A DNA stretch of 64,000 bases from Couchioplanes caeruleus (GCF_003751945.1 NZ_RJKL01000001.1:2480001-2544000), one strand, 5' to 3'. Positions 34,033 to 42,901 are shown, counted from the first letter of the stretch. Numbers and translations are program-made. The notes: generated by a model not told the origin, from the letters alone.

Positions 34033-36195
34033 ATGACCGACTTGAGCGACGCCCACGTCCTGCAGCAGGAGATCGCCGTCGAGCAGAAGCACGTCGACCG
34101 GGTGTACGCCCGCCTCGCCGAGCTCCGCCGGGAGGCGACCCGCGCCGAGAAGGAGGGCTACCAGCTCGCCGGGGTCGGCACGTTCGGCGCCCTGGTCGAA
34201 CGCGACGCGATGGTCTTCCACGCGGCGCGGCGCCGGCACGCCCTCGACACGGAGTACGAAGGCCTGGTCTTCGGGCGCCTCGACATGAAGGCCCCCGACA
34301 TGAAGCGCGGAGCGGTGCACTACGTGGGCCGGATGGGCATCCGCGACGAGGACTCGCAGTCCCTGGTGGTCGACTGGCGTGCGCCGGCCGCCGCCGCCTT
34401 CTACCGGGCCACACCCGCCGATCCACAGGGGGTGGTCCGGCGCCGGATGATCCAGTCGACGCGGGAGCGGGTCACCGGCATCGAGGACGACCTGCTCGAC
34501 CCGGAGGCGGCGCCGGCGGACCTGCGGGTGGTCGGCGACGGCGCGCTGCTGGCCAGCCTCTCCAAGGCCACCGGCCGCGGCATGCGCGACATCGTCGCCA
34601 CCATCCAGCGCGAACAGGACGAGGCGATCCGCTCCCCCGCGTCCGGCGTGACGATCGTGACCGGCGGGCCGGGTACGGGCAAGACCGCGGTCGCGCTGCA
34701 CCGCGCCGCGTACCTGTTGTATTCCGACCGCAGCCGCTTCGCCGGCGGCGGGATCCTCGTGGTCGGGCCGTCCGGCGTCTTCGTCGACTACATCGCCACG
34801 GTGTTGCCGTCGCTCGGCGAGGAGACCGCGACGCTGCGCTCGCTCGGCTCCCTGGTGCCGGGCTACGACACCGGCCGGGTCGATCCGACGGCGGTCGCGG
34901 CGGTCAAGGGTTCGTTGCGGATGCGCCGGGTGCTCGAACGAGCCTCGCACGACGCGGTGCCAGGCGGCCCCACCGAGCTGCGCCTGCTCTACCACGGCAC
35001 GCTGCTACGCCTGGACGCGGCCGAGCTGGACCGGATCCGGCGCAAGGCGCTGCCCCGCGGCGCCCGCCGTAACGAGGTCCGCGGCCACGGCTTCGACCGG
35101 ATCTTCGACGCGCTGTGGGCGCAGGCCCGCCAGACGATCCGCAACCTGCCCGAGAAGCGGGAGTTCGAGTCGGAGCTGGCCGACCGCGCCGACTTCCGGG
35201 ACTTCCTGCGCGCGTGGTGGCCCCGGTTCACCCCGATGCGGGTGCTGCGGTGGCTGGCCGATCCGGGCCGGCTGCGGGCGTACGGGAACGGCCTGTTGTC
35301 GAAGGAAGAGATCGCGCTGTTGCAGGGGTCGTTCGACGGTCTCGCCGAGCACGGCCCCACGATCGCCGACGTGGCGCTGCTCGACGAGCTCGACGAGCTG
35401 ATGGGGCGCCCCCGCAAGCCGCAGCAGAAGACCAAGAACCCGTTCCACGTGCGCGATGGGGTGCAGGAGGTCAGCACGTACGCCGACCGCCAGGCCGCCG
35501 CCCGCGCGCAGGCCGTGCGCCGCGAGGAGGACTACCGCGACTATGCGCACGTGGTGGTGGACGAGGCGCAGGACGTGTCCCCGCTGCAGTGGCGGATGAT
35601 CGGCCGGCGCGGCGCGTACGCGTCCTGGACGATCGTCGGCGACCCGGCCCAGACGGCCTGGCCGGGCGATGTCGCGGAGCTGGACCGCGCCCGCGACCGG
35701 GCCCTGGGCTCCCGCAAGCGCAACACCTACGCGCTGACCACGAATTATCGCAACTCGTCGGAGATCTTCGCGGTCGCGGCCGGGGTGATCCGCACGATCA
35801 TGCCGGATCTGCCGCTGCCCCGGGCGGTGCGCAGCACGGGCGTGGAACCGATCGATCAGATCGTCGCCGCGGCGGATCTGCCGGACGTGGTCCGGCATGC
35901 GACGGAGAAGCATGTGGCCGACGTCGACGGCACCATCGGCGTGATCACGCCGGTACCGCGCCGCGACGAGATGGCGGCGTGGGTGGCCGGGCTGCCGGAA
36001 CGGGTGCGGGTGGTGACCGCGCTCGAGGCCAAGGGCATGGAGTACGACGCCGTGGTGCTGGTGGAACCGGCCGAGATCGCCACGGACGCCAGTGGGGTGC
36101 GCACGCTCTATGTCGCCCTGTCGCGCGCCACGCAGCGGCTCACGACGATCGGCACGGCGCGCTGGGACACCGGACGATCACCATCAAGATCTTGA
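34033..36195 (+). CDS. helD: HelD-like UvrD/Rep-family ATPase
   Basis: A 720-aa SF1 helicase-fold protein. It opens with a coiled coil ('LQQEIAVEQKHVDRVYARLA', about 8-40) as in HelD, an RNA-polymerase-binding factor that frees stalled polymerase. Walker A 'GGPGTGKT' is at 211-218, Walker B 'VVVDEAQDVSP', and the later motifs 'TTNYRNSSE', 'ALEAKGMEYDAV' and 'LYVALSRATQRL' are present. A GGGGAGC site precedes the ATG at 34033. HelD proteins of actinobacteria can counter rifampicin-type inhibition; whether this copy does is untested. Confidence 0.85.
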   Translation: MTDLSDAHVLQQEIAVEQKHVDRVYARLAELRREATRAEKEGYQLAGVGTFGALVERDAMVFHAARRRHALDTEYEGLVFGRLDMKAPDMKRGAVHYVGRMGIRDEDSQSLVVDWRAPAAAAFYRATPADPQGVVRRRMIQSTRERVTGIEDDLLDPEAAPADLRVVGDGALLASLSKATGRGMRDIVATIQREQDEAIRSPASGVTIVTGGPGTGKTAVALHRAAYLLYSDRSRFAGGGILVVGPSGVFVDYIATVLPSLGEETATLRSLGSLVPGYDTGRVDPTAVAAVKGSLRMRRVLERASHDAVPGGPTELRLLYHGTLLRLDAAELDRIRRKALPRGARRNEVRGHGFDRIFDALWAQARQTIRNLPEKREFESELADRADFRDFLRAWWPRFTPMRVLRWLADPGRLRAYGNGLLSKEEIALLQGSFDGLAEHGPTIADVALLDELDELMGRPRKPQQKTKNPFHVRDGVQEVSTYADRQAAARAQAVRREEDYRDYAHVVVDEAQDVSPLQWRMIGRRGAYASWTIVGDPAQTAWPGDVAELDRARDRALGSRKRNTYALTTNYRNSSEIFAVAAGVIRTIMPDLPLPRAVRSTGVEPIDQIVAAADLPDVVRHATEKHVADVDGTIGVITPVPRRDEMAAWVAGLPERVRVVTALEAKGMEYDAVVLVEPAEIATDASGVRTLYVALSRATQRLTTIGTARWDTGRSPSRS

Positions 36196-36317
36196 TGTCG
36201 TAGGTCCGTGCGTGGTGCTGACCGTCGCTCCCGCCGAGGCCGGGCCCGGAGATCCATTGGCCTGGCGCCTCATGGGCGGATCCCCGGACCTTCATTCCGC
36301 GTGAGTGGATGAACCCG

Positions 36318-37277
36318 TCACGGGCGACGGATCGCGACGGCCGTGTAGGGCGTGGTCGGGGTCGGCTCGGTGGTGAAGCGGGCGTTCGGCAGGTAGAAGC
36401 GCTTGCCGTACTCCGCGATCGTCGTCGGTACGTCGAACTTCGGGCTGGTCGTGCGGCTGACGACCGTACCCTTGGTGGCTCGCTTGTCGAGTTCGATCTT
36501 CGTGATCGTGTGGAGGCGGTTCTGCACGACGTAGAGGGTCCTGCCACGCAGCCACATGCCGTCGCCGAACTCCACCGACTCGCCGCCCAGGTCGATCTCG
36601 GTGGTGACGCCCGCGTACGTGGTCCGGAAGAGCTTGCCGGTGTTGGACTGGACGACGATCAGGCCCCGGCCGTCCGGCGTGGCCGTGATGCCGTTGGCGT
36701 TGTTGCCGGTGGTGTAGACCATGTCGCCGCTGATCGGCACGCGTACGGCCTGCGACGGCGGCGCGCCGTGCCGGCCCAGCGGAAGCTTGAACAGCACCGG
36801 GTTGGCGGAGTCGGTGTACCACGCGGCGCGCCCGGTCAGCACGACGTCGTTGATGAAGGCTGGGTCCGTCTGGAGGGTGTAGGACCTGAGCACCCGGCCC
36901 GAGGCGGTCAGCACGCGCGCGTCGCCGCCGCGGCCACCGGCGACGAAGAGCCGGCCGCGGCCGTCGAGCTTGAGGCCGAGCGACGGGGTGCCGGGACCCT
37001 GGCTGATCACCTTTGCGCGGCCGGTCAGCAGGCTCGCGCGATAGATGTCGCCGTCCACCCGTGAGCCGAAGTAGGCGTACGGGAGCTTGCCGATGGCGAT
37101 GCCCTCGGGCTGGAAACCGTCCGGCAGACGGATGACGTCCGGTGCGAAACCACCGTGGGAGGCGGTCGGGCCTCCAGAGTGATGGGTGCCGGCGGGCACC
37201 GCGGATGCGGGTGCGGACGGCGCGGCGGTGACCGCGAGGGTGGTCAGGGCAACGATCGCGAGGGCGAGTCTGGACAC
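36318..37277 (-). CDS. Secreted beta-propeller (ScyD/ScyE-like) protein
   Basis: A 319-aa protein starting at GTG 37277 (GGAGGG nine bases upstream; the ATG at 37286 abuts that site). Residues 1-27 are a signal peptide ('LALAIVALTTLAVTAAPSAP'). The rest is an SMP-30/NHL-like propeller with repeated 'GIAIGKLPYAYFGS', 'SLGLKLDGRGRLFVAGG', 'ANGITATPDGRGLIVV' and 'ESVEFGDGMWLRGRTLYVVQ' blades. Enzymatic activity cannot be told from sequence. Convergent with helD and divergent from the CDF transporter. Confidence 0.8.
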   Translation of the reverse strand: MSRLALAIVALTTLAVTAAPSAPASAVPAGTHHSGGPTASHGGFAPDVIRLPDGFQPEGIAIGKLPYAYFGSRVDGDIYRASLLTGRAKVISQGPGTPSLGLKLDGRGRLFVAGGRGGDARVLTASGRVLRSYTLQTDPAFINDVVLTGRAAWYTDSANPVLFKLPLGRHGAPPSQAVRVPISGDMVYTTGNNANGITATPDGRGLIVVQSNTGKLFRTTYAGVTTEIDLGGESVEFGDGMWLRGRTLYVVQNRLHTITKIELDKRATKGTVVSRTTSPKFDVPTTIAEYGKRFYLPNARFTTEPTPTTPYTAVAIRRP

Positions 37278-37347
37278 GGGTGTCATCCCTCCACACGGGG
37301 TCGGTTGTCGTCGATTGCATACCGCCGGGATGACAATCAGGTTCAAG

Positions 37348-37376
37348 TTGCATACATAGCGATGTGAACATATATT
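37348..37376 (+). promoter_or_regulatory. Sigma-70-type promoter of the CDF transporter
   Basis: TTGCAT (37348-37353) and TATATT (37371-37376) are separated by exactly 17 bp, in an AT-rich island of a GC-rich window; the start codon is at 37412. Confidence 0.6.
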
Positions 37377-37411
37377 GGCGAGGGCTGGACGCCGCGACGG
37401 AAGGTGGGCTC

Positions 37412-38329
37412 ATGGGAGCCGGGCACGACCACGGAGGTCAGGCACTGCGCGCCGGCGAGCGGCATCGGCCGCGGCTCTGGTGGGCCGCGGGGCTGCTGGC
37501 CGGCTTCATGGCCGTGGAGGCGGTCACCGCGCTGCTCACCGGCTCGCTCGCGCTGCTCTCCGACGCGGGTCACATGTTCACCGACGTCCTCGGCATCGCC
37601 ATGGCCCTCGCGGCGATCCACGCCGCCGGCCGCGCGCGCACCGACTCCCGGCGTACGTTCGGGCTCTATCGTCTCGAGGTCCTCGCCGCGCTGGCGAACG
37701 CCCTCCTGCTCACCGGCGTCGCGATCTTCGTGCTGGTCGAGGCGGTCCGGCGCTTCAGCGAGCCGCCGCACGTCCCCGCCGGCCCGATGCTGATCGTGGC
37801 CACCGGCGGCCTGGTGGTCAACCTCGTCGCCTTCGCGCTGCTGCGCTCGGGCGCACAGGAGAGCCTCAACGTGCGCGGCGCCTACCTGGAGGTGATCGGC
37901 GACCTGCTCGGCTCCGCGGGCGTGATCGTCGCGGCCGGCGTCATCGCGATCACCGGCTGGTCCTACGCCGACCCGATCGTCGCCGTCGTCGTCGCCCTGA
38001 TGATCCTGCCGCGCACGTTCGCCCTCGGCCGCTCGGCGGTGCGCATCCTGGTCCAGGCCGCCCCGAAGCATCTCGACATGACCCGGGTCCGCGACCGGCT
38101 CGCCGCCGTGCCCGGCGTCTCCGACGTCCACGACCTGCACGTCTGGACGCTGACCTCCGGCATGGACGTCGCCTCGGCGCACCTGAGCCTGGAGCCGGCC
38201 GCCGAGCTCGGCACGGTGCTCGCCTCCGCCCGCGAGGCCCTGCACCACGACTTCCACATCGACCACGCGACGCTGCAGGTGGAGCCGGTCGGTGCCGACG
38301 GCCGCTCCTGCACCCCCGCAGGCTGGTGA
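37412..38329 (+). CDS. CDF-family cation efflux protein (CzcD-like)
   Basis: A 305-aa divalent-metal/proton antiporter with six predicted helices. The TM2 metal motif is intact ('LLSDAGHMFTDVLG', HxxxD) while the TM5 motif reads 'YLEVIGDLLGSAG', with Glu replacing the usual first His. The cytoplasmic domain contains 'VHDLHVWTLTSGMDVASAHL' and a His-rich 'EALHHDFHIDHATLQ'. An N-terminal 'GAGHDHGGQ' is a small metal-binding tail. GGAAGG is placed well for the ATG at 37412. It likely exports zinc or a similar ion. Confidence 0.88.
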   Translation: MGAGHDHGGQALRAGERHRPRLWWAAGLLAGFMAVEAVTALLTGSLALLSDAGHMFTDVLGIAMALAAIHAAGRARTDSRRTFGLYRLEVLAALANALLLTGVAIFVLVEAVRRFSEPPHVPAGPMLIVATGGLVVNLVAFALLRSGAQESLNVRGAYLEVIGDLLGSAGVIVAAGVIAITGWSYADPIVAVVVALMILPRTFALGRSAVRILVQAAPKHLDMTRVRDRLAAVPGVSDVHDLHVWTLTSGMDVASAHLSLEPAAELGTVLASAREALHHDFHIDHATLQVEPVGADGRSCTPAGW

Positions 38330-38371
38330 CCCTTCCTACACTGGGTGATTAGCGGACAGCGGAGGGGCGTC

Positions 38372-38683
38372 ATGGGTCAGCCGGTCATCCACCATGCGCG
38401 GGTCGCCTGGGACGCCGCCCGCGCCTTCGTCCGGGCGGCCGGCGGGCCGGACCACGAGGCCTTCTCCGGCCGCGTCCTCAGCCGCCTCGGCGCGGACATG
38501 TACGGCGAACTGGCCAACACGCGCCAGCGCCTCCTGTCGTGCTCGGCGGAGAGCAGCGACAGCGACCGCTTCACCACCGACGTCGAGGCCGGCAAGTGGC
38601 GCGTCCGCCTCGAGGACCTGCTGCGCGGCCGTCCCGACCTGATCACCGCGCTGCGCGAACTCACCGAAGTCGCACCCCGCTGA
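38372..38683 (+). CDS. 103-aa soluble protein, unknown
   Basis: GGAGGGGCGTC precedes the ATG at 38372. The protein is mostly helical: 'VIHHARVAWDAARAFVRAAG', 'LSRLGADMYGELANTRQRLL', 'WRVRLEDLLRGRPDLITALR'. No membrane segment, no known family recognised. It follows the CDF gene by 42 bp and may be in its transcription unit. Confidence 0.6.
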   Translation: MGQPVIHHARVAWDAARAFVRAAGGPDHEAFSGRVLSRLGADMYGELANTRQRLLSCSAESSDSDRFTTDVEAGKWRVRLEDLLRGRPDLITALRELTEVAPR

Positions 38684-38788
38684 GGCGCGCTTCTCCCCCG
38701 CGGACCGAGGCTGTGCATGATCGCCGTCGGCGGGCCGTAAATTCCGGATCAGGCCCACACTCCTGGCCAATGACGTAAGACTGTGCGC

Positions 38789-39727
38789 ATGGGTAACAAA
38801 GGGGTCATGGTGTTCGTGCCTGCGCCCCAGCTCACCGTGACCATCGAGCAGCAGCACGACAAACCCGAGCTGCACGTGCATCCCGGCGGCCAGGGCGTCT
38901 GGCAGGCCCGGATGATCACCTTGCTGGGTGCCCAGGTCACTCTCTGCGCGGCCGCCGGCGGCGAGGTCGGCCGGGTGCTGGAGCCGCTGCTCAAGTTCCA
39001 CGGTGTCACGCTCAAGACCATAAAGCGCGAGTCGGGTACGGGCTGGTATGTGCACGACCGCCGCAGCGGCAAGCGCCAGGAGCTCGCCGAGGACCCCGGT
39101 CAGCCGCTGTCCCGCCACGAGATGGACGAGCTCTACAGTCTCGCGCTGGCCGAGGGCCTGCGGGCGGGCATCGCCGTGCTCAGCGGGCCGGCGCATCCGT
39201 CCGTCGTACCCGCGGAGGTCTACCGGCGCCTCGCCACCGACCTCGGAGCCAATGGCTGCAAGGTGATCATCGACCTCTCCGACGCCCACCTGACGGCCGC
39301 CCTGGAGGCGCGCCCGCACGTGGTCAAGGTCAGCCACGAGGAACTCCTGCGCGACGGCCTGATCCCCGACGACTCGACCGAGTCCATCACCAAGGCCCTG
39401 TACAAGCTGCACGACGACGGCGCCGAGGTGGCCCTGGTGTCGCGCGCCGACCAGGGTGCGCTGGCCTTGATCGAGGACACGATCTACGAAGTCGACATGC
39501 CCCGGATGGTGGCCGCCGAGTCTCGCGGCGCGGGTGACTCGATGACCGCGGGAGTGGCCGCTGTACTGGCACAGGGCGGAACGCTGTGTGACGCTGTCCG
39601 TACGGGCGCCGCCGCCGGCGCCCTCAACGTCACCCGCCACGGACTCGGGACGGGCCGCATCGACGCCGTCCAGGTGCTCACCGAGCGGGTGCGGCTGACA
39701 CCCGTCGACGCGAAGGTGCCCGCATGA
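38789..39727 (+). CDS. PfkB-family sugar kinase (1-phosphofructokinase-like)
   Basis: A 312-aa ribokinase-fold kinase with the N-terminal substrate motif 'HPGGQGVWQARMITLLGAQV' and the C-terminal 'SRGAGDSMTAGVAAVL', whose GAGD holds the anion hole and catalytic base Asp. PfkB enzymes of this type phosphorylate fructose-1-P or tagatose-6-P; the substrate here is unknown and no transporter lies nearby. A TAAGAC hexamer ends seven bases before the ATG, favouring 38789. Its stop overlaps the first mini-ORF by ATGA. Confidence 0.8.
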   Translation: MGNKGVMVFVPAPQLTVTIEQQHDKPELHVHPGGQGVWQARMITLLGAQVTLCAAAGGEVGRVLEPLLKFHGVTLKTIKRESGTGWYVHDRRSGKRQELAEDPGQPLSRHEMDELYSLALAEGLRAGIAVLSGPAHPSVVPAEVYRRLATDLGANGCKVIIDLSDAHLTAALEARPHVVKVSHEELLRDGLIPDDSTESITKALYKLHDDGAEVALVSRADQGALALIEDTIYEVDMPRMVAAESRGAGDSMTAGVAAVLAQGGTLCDAVRTGAAAGALNVTRHGLGTGRIDAVQVLTERVRLTPVDAKVPA

Positions 39728-39813
39728 CCGACTGCACCGAACCCCACCGGCGTCCGTCGCCGACGGCCGCGACCGTGAGGGCCAGGAGGGCATGCCAGGA
39801 GGACACAGCATGA
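39724..39813 (+). CDS. Mini-ORF 1 (29 aa) in the pfkB-surE junction
   Basis: Starts MTDCTEPHRRPSP and ends ARRACQEDTA. Its ATG overlaps the pfkB stop, and its own stop overlaps the next ATG, both as ATGA. It is one of two diverged copies of the same ~86-bp segment. No known function; probably a product of duplication. Confidence 0.4.
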   Translation: MTDCTEPHRRPSPTAATVRARRACQEDTA

Positions 39814-39893
39814 CCGACTGCACCAGACCCCGACCACGCTCGCAGTCAGCGGCCGTCACGGCCAGGAGGGCATGCCAGGGGGGCACCGCATGA
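39810..39893 (+). CDS. Mini-ORF 2 (27 aa) in the pfkB-surE junction
   Basis: Starts MTDCTRPRPRSQS and ends ARRACQGGTA. It overlaps mini-ORF 1 and surE by ATGA at each end. Same repeat as mini-ORF 1; its AGGAGG probably serves the surE start. Confidence 0.4.
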   Translation: MTDCTRPRPRSQSAAVTARRACQGGTA

Positions 39894-40732
39894 CGCCACG
39901 CATCCTGATCACCAACGACGACGGCATCGACGCCCCCGGCATCCGATGGCTGGCCCGGGCCACGGCGCGCCAGGGCTTCGACGTGGTGGTGGCCGCGCCG
40001 ATGACCGAGGCGAGCGGCACCAGCGCGGCCATGACCGCGGTCGAGAAGAACGGCCAGATCTGCGTGGAGCCCCGCGAGCTGCCTGGGGTCAAGAACGTCC
40101 CCGCGTACGGGGTAGCGGCCTCGCCCGCCTTCATCGTCCTGCTGGCCCTGCGCGGCGCCTTCGGCCCGCACCCCGACGTGGTGCTCTCGGGCATCAACCG
40201 CGGCGCCAACGCGGGCGCGGCGGTGGTCCACTCGGGCACGGTCGGCGCGACCCTGACGGCCTCGCACGCCGGACTGCACGGGCTGGCGGTCTCCCTGGAC
40301 GTCCTCTCCCCCTCCAACGGCACGGCGGCCAGCGGTGGTCAGGCGATCGCCGACCTGGACAAGGCGGACGACGAGAAGCGCCACTGGGGCAGCGCGGCGG
40401 AGCTCGCGGTGAAGCTCCTCCCGACGCTGACCCACACGCCGACGGGCACCGTGCTGAACGTGAACGTGCCGGACCTGCACGTCGACGGCATCCGGGGCCT
40501 GCGCCGGGCCCGCCTGGCCCGCTTCGGCCAGGTGCAGATGAGCATCGCGGAAGCGGGCGAGGGCTTCGTCCGCACGGCGGTCCAGGCGGCGGACGAACCG
40601 CTCGAACCGGGCACCGACCTGGCGGCGCTGGCCGAGGGGTACGCGGTGGTGACGCCGATCAGGGCGCCCGGGGAGGCCACGGACGTGAAGATCAATCTGG
40701 AGAACATCGTCGTCCAGACCCCGGCCTTCTAG
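39890..40732 (+). CDS. surE: 5'/3'-nucleotidase SurE
   Basis: A 280-aa phosphatase acting on nucleoside monophosphates. The metal site begins 'ILITNDDGIDAPGI' (Asp-Asp), with Ser in 'EASGTSAAM' and Asn in 'SGINRGANAGAAVVHSGTV'. The C-terminus is the oligomerisation arm. The ATG at 39890 overlaps mini-ORF 2 and has AGGAGG/AGGGGGG sequence in front. Likely co-transcribed with the sugar kinase. After it, 40733-40841 holds only diverged GC-rich repeats (CCGGAGACGCC). Confidence 0.9.
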   Translation: MTPRILITNDDGIDAPGIRWLARATARQGFDVVVAAPMTEASGTSAAMTAVEKNGQICVEPRELPGVKNVPAYGVAASPAFIVLLALRGAFGPHPDVVLSGINRGANAGAAVVHSGTVGATLTASHAGLHGLAVSLDVLSPSNGTAASGGQAIADLDKADDEKRHWGSAAELAVKLLPTLTHTPTGTVLNVNVPDLHVDGIRGLRRARLARFGQVQMSIAEAGEGFVRTAVQAADEPLEPGTDLAALAEGYAVVTPIRAPGEATDVKINLENIVVQTPAF

Positions 40733-40841
40733 ATCCCGGCCGGCATCACCCGGCCCCGGCGACGCCGGCCATATACAGCCCGGCCGGTATCACCCAGTGC
40801 CGGAGACGCCGGCCTTTTCAGGCGCCGGAGACGCCAGCTTC

Positions 40842-41210
40842 TCAGGCGCCGGAGACCATCGGGCGGTGGGCGGGATCCCCGCAACCCGTGCACGGCTCCG
40901 GCGCGCCGAAGAGTCCCAGCAGACCCGTCACCCACAACTGCCGGTGAGCGAACCGGCTCGGACGGGTGACGACCAGCTTCACACCGCTCACGCTGGCGAG
41001 CTGGAATGCCGCCACGAGGGCGGAGATGCCCACGGAGTCGATGAAGGTGACGCCATGCATGTCGAGCTCGATGCGTTGCGCCGTGCCCGCGGCCAACTGC
41101 TGCGCCACGGCGTCCTTGATCTCGTACGCGTTCTCGACGTCGATCTCACCCTGGGGCGAGACCTCCACCACTCCGGTGGACCTCATCGACGTCGCTATCG
41201 ACAACGTCAC
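40842..41210 (-). CDS. STAS-domain anti-sigma-factor antagonist
   Basis: A 122-aa STAS protein with the phospho-Ser loop 'GVTFIDSVGISALVAAF'. Antagonists of this kind bind anti-sigma kinases when unphosphorylated and release the sigma factor. GGAGG lies seven bases before the GTG at 41210. The C-terminus ends in a Cys-containing tail ('EPCTGCGDPAHRP'), unusual for the family and possibly redox-active. No partner kinase or sigma factor is adjacent. Confidence 0.85.
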   Translation of the reverse strand: MTLSIATSMRSTGVVEVSPQGEIDVENAYEIKDAVAQQLAAGTAQRIELDMHGVTFIDSVGISALVAAFQLASVSGVKLVVTRPSRFAHRQLWVTGLLGLFGAPEPCTGCGDPAHRPMVSGA

Positions 41211-41320
41211 GCCATTACCTCCACCCACCCGGGATGCCCCGGGCGTCATCTCCTCGCACGAGGGGCTCCACTGAACTGCGGAGTCTCCTCGCCGGGGGCG
41301 GCGTTAACTACCCCCGTGGG

Positions 41321-41342
41321 GTTCGGTGAAACTGCACCGAAC
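41321..41342. promoter_or_regulatory. Dyad operator candidate between the STAS gene and the 172-aa gene
   Basis: GTTCGGTG AAACTG CACCGAAC is a perfect 8-bp inverted repeat with a 6-base spacer. A second dyad (GGTGGC/GCCACC) sits at 41363-41379. The gap 41211-41549 is otherwise empty. Confidence 0.5.
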
Positions 41343-41549
41343 AGTAGTGCTCAAACCTGACAGGTGGCTGTGTGCCACCCGTGGAACCGCACCAAGCGTA
41401 CCCAGTGAGGTCTACCGGTTATCGGTCCCAGGGCCGTCCACACCCGACGGACCACTGCTGTTCACGGCACGTTTGCGCGCCGTCCGGGCTGGGCACCTCC
41501 CAGGGCAGTGACCGAGCGCCGGATTCGGCGATCGCAGGAGGTAGAGACG

Positions 41550-42068
41550 ATGTTCTCCCGCAAGAGCACGGCCGAGCGCACCGCCGCCGAGGCCTGGGAC
41601 TACCTGTCGTCGGCCATGGCGTCGGCCGGCGAGAGCGCCAGAGACGCCGGAAGGACCACCGCGGACTTCGCGGGCGCGAAAGCCGCCGAACTGGCCGGAA
41701 AGGCATCGAAGCAGGCCGGCAAGGCGTCGAGGCACGGCCATGAACTGGCGGGCCGGGCGTCCAAGCGGAGCCACAAGCTCGCGGGCAGGGCGTCCAAGCG
41801 GAGCCAGAAGCTGACAGGCAAGGCCGGTGCCCGGATGAACGCGGTGACCGACGAGGCCTGGATCCGGGCGCACCGGGCCGCCGACGCCCTCGCGGGCCGC
41901 AAGCCCGGTCTGCCCTGGGGCCTGATCCTCGGTGCCAGCCTGCTCGGCGCGGCCCTGGGCTGGACCGCGGCGGCGACCGCCCGGGCCGCGGCCGAGCGCC
42001 GGGCCGAGAACGAGCAGCTCGAGATGGCCGAGACCGCCATCGTCGCGACGCCCACGTACGGGAGCTGA
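41550..42068 (+). CDS. Membrane protein with basic tandem repeats, unknown
   Basis: AGGAGG lies eight bases before the ATG at 41550 (172 aa). Residues about 48-92 are tandem ~12-residue units of the kind 'LAGRASKRSHK' and 'LAGRASKRSQK', highly basic and probably helical. One transmembrane helix follows ('GLILGASLLGAALGWTAAAT', about 131-150) and then an acidic tail. The basic repeats could contact DNA, nucleotides or the membrane face; function unknown. It is divergent from the STAS gene, with shared dyads between them. Confidence 0.65.
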   Translation: MFSRKSTAERTAAEAWDYLSSAMASAGESARDAGRTTADFAGAKAAELAGKASKQAGKASRHGHELAGRASKRSHKLAGRASKRSQKLTGKAGARMNAVTDEAWIRAHRAADALAGRKPGLPWGLILGASLLGAALGWTAAATARAAAERRAENEQLEMAETAIVATPTYGS

Positions 42069-42232
42069 GGCCCCGGCCGGTGACCGCCGGACGGAGCCCT
42101 TTGCCGCCCGGCGGTCACCGGCAGACCCGCACCTCGGCAGCCCCGCCCGCTCCCCCGGGCAGGCCCGCCGTCGGTTCCGGTGCCGGCCCTGCCGGGCTGA
42201 GCCGCGGGGCCGGTTCTGTCGTACCCCGGGCC

Positions 42233-42238
42233 TAGGGT
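42233..42238 (+). promoter_or_regulatory. Leaderless -10 of the YdeI-like gene
   Basis: TAGGGT ends seven bases before the ATG at 42246; no ribosome site is visible. Confidence 0.45.
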
Positions 42239-42245
42239 CCACCGC

Positions 42246-42821
42246 ATGGAACCCGTGTTCTTCGCGTCCGAGGCAGAGTTACGCGCCTGGTTCGCACGCC
42301 ACCACGCCGACGAGCCCGAGCTCCTGGTCGGCTACTACAAGAAGCACACCGGCCGCCCTACCGTCACCCACACCGAGGCCATCGCCCAGGCGCTGTGTTT
42401 CGGATGGATCGACAGCATCGGCCGGCGCATCGACGAGGACCGCTACCAGGTCCGCTTCACGCCCCGCCGCAAGGGCAGCGTCTGGAGCGCGGTCAACGTC
42501 GCCACGGTCGCGAGGCTGACCGAGGCCGGACTGATGCATCCGGCCGGCCTCCGCGCGTTCGAGGAGCGCAAACCCGACAAGGTCGCCATCTATTCGTACG
42601 AGCAACCGGCCGACGCCGTGCTCGACCCCGACCAGGAAGCACGTTTTCGCAGCGAGGAGGCGGCGTGGCAATGGTTCTCCACACGACCGGCGTCCTACCG
42701 GCGGGCCGCGGTCCACTGGGTGGTCAGCGCGAAGCGAGCGGACACCCGGGAGCGCAGGCTGTCCCAGCTCATCGCGGACTCGGCCGCCGCACGGACCGTC
42801 CCACCCCTGACTCGTCGCTGA
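42246..42821 (+). CDS. YdeI/OmpD-associated family protein
   Basis: A 191-aa soluble protein with the family pattern 'SEAELRAWFARHHADEPELL', 'IAQALCFGWIDSIGRRIDED', 'RRKGSVWSAVNVATVARLTE' and a C-terminal 'WVVSAKRADTRERRLSQLI'. The molecular function of YdeI proteins is poorly known. It has its own leaderless promoter-like signal. Confidence 0.82.
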   Translation: MEPVFFASEAELRAWFARHHADEPELLVGYYKKHTGRPTVTHTEAIAQALCFGWIDSIGRRIDEDRYQVRFTPRRKGSVWSAVNVATVARLTEAGLMHPAGLRAFEERKPDKVAIYSYEQPADAVLDPDQEARFRSEEAAWQWFSTRPASYRRAAVHWVVSAKRADTRERRLSQLIADSAAARTVPPLTRR

Positions 42822-42901
42822 CCCGCCCCGGCCCGCCGCGGATCTCCCCTGGCCCGTCGCTGACCCACCCCGGCCCGCCGCTGACCAACCCTGGCCCGCC
42901 G
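42818..42901. repeat. Four tandem 21-bp units overlapping the ydeI stop
   Basis: Units CTGACCCGCCCCGGCCCGCC plus G, three more diverged copies following. The first overlaps the stop codon at 42819-42821. They sit in a 443-bp gap (42822-43264) with no gene; no other structure was seen there. Confidence 0.75.

Larger units (their letters stand above)
39722..39893 (+). repeat. Tandem duplication of a translation-initiation segment
   Basis: Two ~86-bp units (39722-39807 and 39808-39893) share GCATGACCGACTGCACC at the start and GGCCAGGAGGGCATGCCAGG near the end, with a more diverged middle. Each carries an AGGAGG site and ends in the ATGA of the following gene. Confidence 0.8.
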
